Source: Sulfuritalea sp.
Lineage (GTDB): Bacteria > Pseudomonadota > Gammaproteobacteria > Burkholderiales > Rhodocyclaceae
Length of the DNA stretch: 64,000 nt
Direction of reading: 5' to 3'
Assembly: GCA_023229685.1 (NCBI GenBank)
Contig: JALNYT010000004.1
Location: forward strand, 186,001 to 250,000
Each line of letters begins with the position of its first letter. Position 1 is the stretch's first letter. The translations under genes and the position numbers were made by a program. The notes below the pieces were generated by a model. The model was not told the DNA's origin, ran no database searches, and saw only the letters and a program-made list of their open reading frames with translations. Below are positions 58,779 to 64,000 of this stretch, in pieces.

Positions 58779-59156
58779 ATGGTCAAGATTGATTTCGAAA
58801 AAATGGGCGGGCTGATTCCCGCCGTGATCCAGGACGTCGAGAACGGCGAAGTGCTGATGGTCGCCTTCATGGACGAGAAGACCCTGAACCTGACCCTCGA
58901 GTCGGGCAAGACCTGGTTCTTCAGCCGTACCCGCAACAAGTACTGGATGAAGGGCGAAGAGTCGGGCAACACGCAGGATGTGGTGGAAGTGCTCACCGAC
59001 TGTGATGCCGATACCGTAGTTATCAAGGTCCGGCAGAACGGCCCCGCCGCCTGCCATACCGGCAACCGCAGCTGCTTCTTCGTCAGATGGGAAGACGGCG
59101 CGTGGGTCGAGCATTCCAAGCCGCTGTTCGATCCGGCGCAGGTTTATAAGAAATGA
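58779..59156 (+). CDS. hisI: Phosphoribosyl-AMP cyclohydrolase
   Basis: The ATG at 58779 (MVKIDFEKMGGLIPAVIQDV) gives 125 residues, the usual size for stand-alone HisI; the upstream extension is non-homologous. It opens the adenine ring of PR-AMP in histidine biosynthesis. Zn/Mg-binding motifs are seen in VLTDCDADTVVIKV and ACHTGNRSCFF. The start is preceded by AAGGGAAGGG. It overlaps hisG by 4 bp. The hisE domain is not fused and not present here. Confidence 0.93.
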   Translation: MVKIDFEKMGGLIPAVIQDVENGEVLMVAFMDEKTLNLTLESGKTWFFSRTRNKYWMKGEESGNTQDVVEVLTDCDADTVVIKVRQNGPAACHTGNRSCFFVRWEDGAWVEHSKPLFDPAQVYKK

Positions 59157-60028
59157 GCAAGGTACTGAAATTCGGCATCCCCAAGGGCAGCCTCGAGGAG
59201 GCCACCGTCGAGCTGTTCGGCAAGGCCGGCTGGAAGATCACCACCGCATCGCGCAGCTACTTTCCCAACGTCGACGACGACGAAATGAAATGCAGCCTGA
59301 TCCGTCCCCAGGAGATGGGCCGCTATGTCGAACGCGGCACCATCGACGTCGGCATCGCCGGCAGGGACTGGGTCCGGGAAAACGATTCCGACGTGGTCGA
59401 AGTCTGCGAGATGGTGTATTCCAAGGTCTCGCGCCGCTCGGTGCGCTGGGTGCTGGTGGTCGCCGGCGATTCCAAGGTGCGCTCGCCCGAGGATCTGCGC
59501 GGCGCGACCATTTCCACCGAACTGGTGGGCTTCACCCAGCGCTATTTCGCCGAGCGCAACATTCCGGTGACGGTCGAGTTCTCCTGGGGCGCCACCGAAG
59601 CCAAGGTGGTCGAGGGGCTGTGCGACGCCATCGTCGAAGTGACCGAAACCGGCTCCACCATTCGCGCCAACGGCTTGCGCATCGTCTGCGACCTGATGGA
59701 GTCGGTGCCGGTGATGATCGCCAACAAGGCGGCTTGGGAAGACCCCTGGAAGCGGGTCAAGATCCAGCAGGTCGCCACGTTGCTGCAATCGACGCTGCGG
59801 GCCGAGGGCATGGTCGGCCTCAAGATGAACGCACCGGGGGACCGCGTAGCCGCCATCACCGGCATCCTGCCCAGCCTCAACAATCCGACGGTGGCCCATC
59901 TGCACAACTCGGACTGGGTTTCGATCGAGACCATCCTCCCGGAAAAGGAGGTTCGCCGCATCGTTCCGGAACTGATGAAGCTCGGTGCCGAGGGCATCGT
60001 CGAGTATCCGCTGAACAAGATCATTTAA
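59153..60028 (+). CDS. hisG: ATP phosphoribosyltransferase, long form
   Basis: The 291-residue enzyme catalyses the first committed step, joining ATP and PRPP to make PR-ATP. It starts MSKVLKFGIPKGSLEEATVE, and the catalytic domain includes DVGIAGRDWVREN. It is long-form: the last ~75 residues (GLKMNAPGDRVAAITGILPS to the end) form the regulatory domain for histidine feedback inhibition. Betaproteobacteria usually have the short form with HisZ, so this is noteworthy. Coupled to hisI by ATGA. Confidence 0.94.
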   Translation: MSKVLKFGIPKGSLEEATVELFGKAGWKITTASRSYFPNVDDDEMKCSLIRPQEMGRYVERGTIDVGIAGRDWVRENDSDVVEVCEMVYSKVSRRSVRWVLVVAGDSKVRSPEDLRGATISTELVGFTQRYFAERNIPVTVEFSWGATEAKVVEGLCDAIVEVTETGSTIRANGLRIVCDLMESVPVMIANKAAWEDPWKRVKIQQVATLLQSTLRAEGMVGLKMNAPGDRVAAITGILPSLNNPTVAHLHNSDWVSIETILPEKEVRRIVPELMKLGAEGIVEYPLNKII

Positions 60029-60186
60029 CCGTTTCCATGTTGTGGACTTTCGGGCGCAATGCCGGGCCGGGCGGTCGATCTCGGCTTGCCGGCTCTGGAT
60101 AAGTCGGCCGGGATTGTAGTAGTCTGGCGACACCGATGCGCAAGGCGTCGGTCATAAAAAATCAACCCACAACAGGAGAGCAAGAC

Positions 60187-60696
60187 ATGGATACCGTTTT
60201 CACACGCATGCCAAAAATGTTTGCAGCGCTGGCCCTGGGAATTTCTGTTTTCTGCGCAACCGGAGCGCGGGCGGCCGACGATAGTGTGGCACTGGCGGGA
60301 CTCAAGGAAGGCAAGATTGCATTCGATATCCATGAAGGCAACCCCAAGCTGCTTCTGGCCCGGCTCGATGTCATCGACGAGACCCGGCAATCGCTGATCG
60401 AGCAGGGTGTGAAGCCGCATTTCATCCTGGCGTTCCGCGGCCCGGCGACAAAACTGGTGCAGACCGATCAGGAGAAGATCAAGCCTGAAGACCGTGAACT
60501 GGCCGCGAAAGTCGCTGCCCGGATCAAGGAGATGAGCAAGGCGCCTGGGGTCGAGGGATTCGAGCAGTGCGCCGTCGCATCGCGGACACAGCAAACCAAG
60601 ACCGAACTGGTCCTGCCCGAGATCCGCGTCGTCGGCAATGGCTTCATTTCGCTGATGGCATACCAGGCCAAGGGCTACGCTTACATTGCGCCCTGA
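60187..60696 (+). CDS. Exported DsrE-like protein
   Basis: The ATG at 60187 follows AGGAG and gives 169 residues with a signal peptide (~1-29, ending ARA-A). The mature part has the DsrE/F/YrkE-like alpha/beta fold: KIAFDIHEGNPKLLLARLDVI is strand-helix, then ILAFRGPATKLV and VEGFEQCAVASR (Cys128). DsrE-type proteins bind or transfer sulfur on a conserved Cys. The periplasmic forms are of unknown function. It lies between hisG and the DapA-like gene but has its own RBS. Confidence 0.82.
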   Translation: MDTVFTRMPKMFAALALGISVFCATGARAADDSVALAGLKEGKIAFDIHEGNPKLLLARLDVIDETRQSLIEQGVKPHFILAFRGPATKLVQTDQEKIKPEDRELAAKVAARIKEMSKAPGVEGFEQCAVASRTQQTKTELVLPEIRVVGNGFISLMAYQAKGYAYIAP

Positions 60697-60770
60697 GTTT
60701 CCTCCCGAACCTGTCTCCGGCACCGGTCAGCAGAAGCAAGCAATTCGCATATTTCCCTGAGGACGAATCG

Positions 60771-61682
60771 ATGAACTTCACCGGCGTGTTTCCCATCCTG
60801 GCGACCCCTTTCAACGGGGATGGCAGCATCGATCTCGACTCGCTCGACCGCCTGGTCGGCTTCATGGGCGACATCGGGGTCGAGGGAATCACCATCCTCG
60901 GCGTTCTCGGGGAATCGAACCGGATGCTGGACCGGGAACGGGAGAGCTTGATTGCGCGTGCCGTGGCGGCGGCACGAGGCCGCACCAGGGTCATCGTCGG
61001 CGCCAGCCATCCCGGAACGCAGGCGACCATCGGGCTTTGCAGGATGGCCAAGGATCTGGGCGCCGATGCGGTGATGATCGCGCCTTCTGCCGAGCCGGTG
61101 CCGAACGAGGGGCGCGTGTTCGAGTATTTCCAGAAGGTCGCTGCCGCGGAGGCGCTGCCGATCATCGCCCAGGATCATCCGGCGTCCACCCAGGTGCATA
61201 TGTCGGTGCCGCTGCTGCTGCGCCTGGTCGCCGAAATTCCGGCAATCGCCTGCATCAAGGAAGAGGGGCTGCCGACTCCCGTGAGGGTCGCCGCCCTGAA
61301 ACAGGGCATGGACAAGCGCCGCGTGCCTGTCCTGACCGGGCTGGGCGCGCTGTACGGCTATTTCGACATCATGGCCGGAGGCGACGGCTTCAATACCGGC
61401 TTCGCCTTTCCCGAAGTGCTGATGGCGATCGGGAAGGCGGCGCGCAGCGGGAATGCGGACGAGTGCTATCGCCTGTATGCCAAATACCTGCCCCTGATCG
61501 TCTTCGAGCAGCAACCCGGCGTCGCCGTGCGCAAGGAACTGCTGCGCATGCGCGGTCTCCTGAGCAACGCCCACGTGCGCCATCCCGGCGCCGCCATCAG
61601 CGAGACGGCGGCAAGTCAGTTGCGCGAGATCGTCCAACGGATTCTGCCGGGCGTGGATATCACGCGACCGATTCAAGCCTGA
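60771..61682 (+). CDS. Dihydrodipicolinate synthase/N-acetylneuraminate lyase family protein
   Basis: The ATG at 60771 gives 303 residues, the usual length for DapA-superfamily TIM barrels. Schiff-base Lys163 lies in AIACIKEEGLPTP. GVLGESNRMLDRERE corresponds to the conserved GExxxL region. The position of the DHDPS catalytic Tyr (PIIAQDHPAS, ~131-139) is occupied by Gln/Asp, so lysine biosynthesis is unlikely. It more probably acts as an aldolase or dehydratase on another alpha-keto acid. No partner gene reveals the substrate. Confidence 0.85.
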   Translation: MNFTGVFPILATPFNGDGSIDLDSLDRLVGFMGDIGVEGITILGVLGESNRMLDRERESLIARAVAAARGRTRVIVGASHPGTQATIGLCRMAKDLGADAVMIAPSAEPVPNEGRVFEYFQKVAAAEALPIIAQDHPASTQVHMSVPLLLRLVAEIPAIACIKEEGLPTPVRVAALKQGMDKRRVPVLTGLGALYGYFDIMAGGDGFNTGFAFPEVLMAIGKAARSGNADECYRLYAKYLPLIVFEQQPGVAVRKELLRMRGLLSNAHVRHPGAAISETAASQLREIVQRILPGVDITRPIQA

Positions 61683-61717
61683 TATGTGCAGGAGACGAAG
61701 ACCGGCCGTTTCGGATC

Positions 61718-61815
61718 AGGGGTCGGCTTCGCATTAGTTTGCGCGGCATTGTCGTTTCCAAGAGTCGGCGCTCGCGGCACGGCGATTCTTGCTGTCATAA
61801 ATATCGATGCCAAGC
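61718..61815 (+). repeat. ~95-bp intergenic repeat, copy R1
   Basis: Shares an ordered run of blocks with R2 and R3: AGGGGTCGG, TTAGTTTGCG, GGCATTG, TTTCCA, a 22-bp core beginning AGTCGGCGCT, CTTGCTGTCATA and GCCAAGC. It ends 7 bp from the stop codon of the minus-strand gene at 61823. Confidence 0.8.
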
Positions 61816-61822
61816 TGGCCCT

Positions 61823-62230
61823 TTAGTCGGTGCTATATGTCGAACCACAATGTGAGCAGTATTGAAAGGCGGCGCCACAACGTGAACATTTGAAGTCAAT
61901 TTGCCCTGGCGCTCGGTGCCACACCTGAGGGCATTTGGGGCACGTAACGGTTTGCTTCAATTCGTGGATTGCTCTCTCTCTTTCCTTCCTGTCGTTCGCC
62001 AAACCGCGACGAATCCATATGACTGCTAGGACTACAGCGACAGGGCCGCTTCCTACTGCAAAGAAGCTTCCCCATTCACGATATGGACGCCACGGTGAAA
62101 TGACGAATAACCAGAACAGTATCCAAGCGATGCCTATTACTATCCAAACTCGATGTTTCCCAGTAAGGTTAGTGTTCATGTTCGTCTTGAGCTCAGGGGT
62201 GTGAACCTTCTGCTTTTTTGCTTCGGCCAT
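61823..62230 (-). CDS. Membrane protein with C-terminal zinc ribbon (135 aa)
   Basis: Two membrane helices (about 28-47 and 55-75) precede a charged helix. The C-terminal zinc-ribbon region has three CxxC pairs: CPKC (97-100), CSRC (115-118) and CSHC (125-128). The N-terminal ~25 residues are polar. Unknown family. Base composition is AT-richer than the genes before 61.7 kb. Its 3' end abuts repeat R1. The zinc ribbon could bind nucleic acid or protein at the membrane; this is only an inference from fold type. Confidence 0.75.
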   Translation of the reverse strand: MAEAKKQKVHTPELKTNMNTNLTGKHRVWIVIGIAWILFWLFVISPWRPYREWGSFFAVGSGPVAVVLAVIWIRRGLANDRKERERAIHELKQTVTCPKCPQVWHRAPGQIDFKCSRCGAAFQYCSHCGSTYSTD

Positions 62231-62300
62231 TGCATTTCGCTCCGTTTGACAACGACCAGCTTAAACCTCTAATTCGAAAACTGAATGTACTGTAGCTCGA

Positions 62301-62408
62301 TAAGGGCTTCGGATTAGTTTGCGTGGGATTGGTCGCTTCCAGAAGTCGGCGCTGGCGGCACGGCGACTCTTGCTGTCATAGAAATCAATTTCACCCCGAC
62401 CCCTTTAG
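62301..62408 (+). repeat. ~95-bp intergenic repeat, copy R2
   Basis: The best-preserved copy: TTAGTTTGCG, GGATTGGTCG, CTTCCAGA, exact core (62344-62365), CTTGCTGTCATA and an ending CCCCGACCCCTTTAG. It lies 40 bp from the stop of the gene at 62449. Confidence 0.82.
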
Positions 62409-62448
62409 ACCTTTTCGCGCAGGTCAGGTGGAATAATGGGTTGGGCGG

Positions 62449-63138
62449 CTATGCATCTTCAGAGACGTAAGCAATGAAGGCTTTTCCAATCTCGGTAGTA
62501 CGAGATTCCACCATACCGTTTCCAGTCATGGTGACGTTGAGAAATTGGCCTTGATGAAGAAGCCCGCGTGCCTGAAGGTCGCGGACGATTTGCTCGTAGA
62601 CCTCTCGCCTACCACGAAGAGCAGGGAAACAGTGCTCCACAACGGCGGAAACACCGCCCATGCCCCAGCCGGGATACGGAATCTGATGCTGCTCCATCCA
62701 GCGGACAGGCCCATTGAGTAGCGCAAGCATGGCTAGATGCGACGGGGTGAGTTCGTCGACAAACTGAAGAAACATGAGTTGAAGCTGCTCATCTGGCCCA
62801 TGTGGAAGCCCCGCATGCAAGACCGCACCTCTCAATGCGCTGAGCTTTTCGTCTTGATGGTTGCGGAGAGCGATCTGTGTAGCTTGAAGGGCGACGGTAA
62901 CGAAGAGTTCGTTTTGCGAAAGCTTCTCGGCGGTAAGGTTTGCTACTCGTTGCTCCAACTGGGAAACGACTTCAGCCAGTTGTTTGAACCACTTTTCTTT
63001 TCGACGCTCGATAGGTGGCGCGAATAACGTTTCAAGCAACACGGATAGCGGACCGCCTGCGGTCGGCACTGCACTCGCAATGCTTTTCACCACCGCGTGA
63101 ACGGCGTCGCCTGTCGTTCTTTCCGGGGGATTATCCAT
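62449..63138 (-). CDS. Protein of unknown function (229 aa) in AT-richer DNA
   Basis: The ATG at 63138 (MDNPPERTTGDAVHAVVKSI) has AGGAG seven bases upstream; the in-frame extension to 63240 does not look like a signal peptide or domain. Near the N-terminus a Gly-Gly containing hydrophobic stretch (AVPTAGGPLSVLLETLFAPP) is followed by a charged helix (IERRKEKWFKQLAEVVSQLE). The remainder is helical, with GWGMGGVSAVVEHCF. I do not recognise the family. The hydrophobic GG segment plus amphipathic helix could insert in membranes, as in some effector or toxin-like proteins, but nothing proves this. Palindromic CCATATCC sites lie upstream. Confidence 0.72.
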   Translation of the reverse strand: MDNPPERTTGDAVHAVVKSIASAVPTAGGPLSVLLETLFAPPIERRKEKWFKQLAEVVSQLEQRVANLTAEKLSQNELFVTVALQATQIALRNHQDEKLSALRGAVLHAGLPHGPDEQLQLMFLQFVDELTPSHLAMLALLNGPVRWMEQHQIPYPGWGMGGVSAVVEHCFPALRGRREVYEQIVRDLQARGLLHQGQFLNVTMTGNGMVESRTTEIGKAFIAYVSEDA

Positions 63139-63186
63139 ACGTACTCCTAAGCCGCCCAACGTGAAGTGGGCGTCACGGAAACACTT

Positions 63187-63261
63187 CCATATCCAGGCAT
63201 TTCTGCCAAAATATGGAAAAACGTATCCAGATATGGGCATGTCGATTTGTCCATATCCAGG
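63187..63261. promoter_or_regulatory. Repeated CCATATCCAGG sites upstream of the 62449 gene
   Basis: CCATATCCAGG occurs at 63187-63197 and again at 63251-63261. Between them are ATATGG (63210-63215) and GTATCCAGATATGGG (63223-63237), which contain the inverted half-sites. They lie 49-123 bp upstream of the start at 63138 and may be operator sites for an unknown regulator. Confidence 0.5.
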
Positions 63262-63305
63262 TCTTTTCTGGAACGACCCGATGTGCCAGTTTCAGCTTGT
63301 GAGCG

Positions 63306-63402
63306 ATAAGGGGTCGGACTAATTCGCAGGGCATTGGTCGTCTCCAGAAAGTCGGCGCAGGCGGAACGGCGATACTAACTGTCATGGTAATCAACGCCAA
63401 GC
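63306..63402 (+). repeat. ~95-bp intergenic repeat, copy R3
   Basis: Shares the R1/R2 blocks in diverged form: AAGGGGTCGG, GGGCATTGGTCG, CTCCAGAAAGTCGGCGC, CTGTCAT and GCCAAGC. It ends 2 bp from the stop of the papain-like gene at 63405. Confidence 0.8.
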
Positions 63403-63404
63403 GC

Positions 63405-64000
63405 TCATGCTTCGACCACCCTCACCGTCCAGAAATCGTCGGCCAAGCCGGCGTTGGTGAGGTAGGCGTAGGGCAGGGTGAAGTAGCCCTTGTCGCCCCA
63501 TTTGGCGGACCACGAATTCATGACGGTGAAGCGTTGTTGGCGGTCGTCGTAGCCGGTGGCGAGTACCGCGTGGCCGCCGATGTTGTGTTCGTCCTTGGCG
63601 GGCAGGGGCGCCTTGCCGGTGCGCGCGACTGCGGCGGATTCGAAGCTTTCGTACACCGAGAAGCCGAAGACGAAGGGATAACCTTCGGCCAGGCAGCCTT
63701 TGAGCTGAGTCAGCGTGGGCGTGAGGCGCCGGTAAACGATGGCCTGATATTTCTCGGCCTCGCGGTAGGCGGGGGCCGGCGGGCGCCTGGCGAATTTGGC
63801 GACGTCATAGGGCCACAGGGTTTCCGGGCAGGCGCCTTGCTTGGCGAGGGTCTTGATGCCGTCGCGGATCTGGGCGCCGGCGTCTTCCTTCACCGTGCCT
63901 TCGATGGCCCGTTCGTTGTAGTAGATGAACAGGCGCGACGGCAAAAAATGCCCGGCGCTGCCCTGCTGCATCTGGTCGTAGCGGTGGGCGTTGGCGATCG
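63405..64000 (-). CDS. Papain-like (C1) cysteine peptidase, C-terminal part, cut by window end
   Basis: The open frame continues upstream of the first Met at 63971 to the window edge, reading IANAHRYDQ, so the gene begins outside and at least 198 residues are visible. The C1 family region has GGHAVLATGYDD with the catalytic His and MNSWSAKWGDKGYF with the catalytic Asn. The active-site Cys lies outside the window. Segments such as YREAEKYQAIVYRRL fit the peptidase's left domain. Whether it is exported cannot be seen. The substrate is unknown. Confidence 0.88.
   Translation of the reverse strand, partial: IANAHRYDQMQQGSAGHFLPSRLFIYYNERAIEGTVKEDAGAQIRDGIKTLAKQGACPETLWPYDVAKFARRPPAPAYREAEKYQAIVYRRLTPTLTQLKGCLAEGYPFVFGFSVYESFESAAVARTGKAPLPAKDEHNIGGHAVLATGYDDRQQRFTVMNSWSAKWGDKGYFTLPYAYLTNAGLADDFWTVRVVEA

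Noticed and set aside
61718..63402. R1-R3 as integron attC sites
   Set aside because: Size and gene-3' position are suggestive, but I could not find paired RYYYAAC/GTTRRRY core sites or the expected stem with extrahelical bases, and no integrase is in view.

Overview
The window is high-GC DNA with dense, short-spaced operons. It most likely comes from a denitrifying betaproteobacterium, probably Rhodocyclales-like. The evidence is a Tat-exported clade I nitrous-oxide reductase operon, the gloB/methyltransferase/rnhA/dnaQ block, stand-alone hisI, an RlhA-type U32 protein, and a wax-ester/triacylglycerol synthase next to alpha/beta hydrolases. The placement is an inference from gene content; no rRNA or tRNA gene was recognised.

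Layout. 0-5.5 kb: the N-terminus of an ornithine-cyclodeaminase-family gene, a small acidic protein, a monohaem cytochrome c, and a peptide/nickel-type ABC transporter (two permeases and a double ATPase, with no binding protein in view). 5.5-14.3 kb: an MltD-like lytic transglycosylase; two tandem exported caspase-like (C14) proteins, whose duplication carried along the 3' end of gloB; then gloB, a YafS-like methyltransferase, rnhA and dnaQ. 14.3-20 kb: a degenerate stretch with an ExbD remnant, then a trehalose operon in which the synthase is fused to a membrane sensor module (otsA-otsB-GH15). 20.2-28.7 kb: nosZ-nosR-unknown membrane gene-nosDFYL on the minus strand, with an FNR-type box upstream of nosZ. 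29-31 kb: a lipoprotein with two BamE-like repeats and an internally duplicated beta-barrel. 31.2-39.2 kb: a TetR-controlled SDR/quinone-oxidoreductase-like/aldehyde-dehydrogenase operon ending at a good terminator, facing a lipid-storage cluster (an internally deleted WS/DGAT remnant, an alpha/beta hydrolase, a full WS/DGAT, a second hydrolase).

39.2-47.3 kb: a four-gene signalling operon (hybrid histidine kinase with three receiver domains, CheR, CheB, REC-PAS-GAF-PAS-GGDEF-EAL) without CheA or CheW. 47.8-58.5 kb: dusC, rlhA, a lipoprotein, a carboxylesterase, a membrane GGDEF-EAL protein with a cysteine-rich insertion in its EAL domain, a PAP2 phosphatase, a small exported protein and an AsmA protein. 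58.8-61.7 kb: hisI with a long-form hisG, a periplasmic DsrE-like protein and a DapA-superfamily lyase. 61.7-64 kb: an AT-richer accessory stretch in which three consecutive minus-strand genes each have a copy of a ~95-bp repeat at the 3' end; the last is a papain-like peptidase cut by the window end.

Three repeat systems cut across the layout. (i) Five copies of a ~95-150-bp element built from inverted arrays of 9-bp CACAGAG units, mostly inside operons and usually 16-30 bp from a gene boundary. (ii) A 22-bp core, AGTCGGCGCTGGC then ACGGCG three bases on, found in intergenic DNA and inside unrelated genes. (iii) The ~95-bp repeats at 61.7-63.4 kb, which contain that core. No CRISPR array, complete insertion sequence or recognised defence operon was found.
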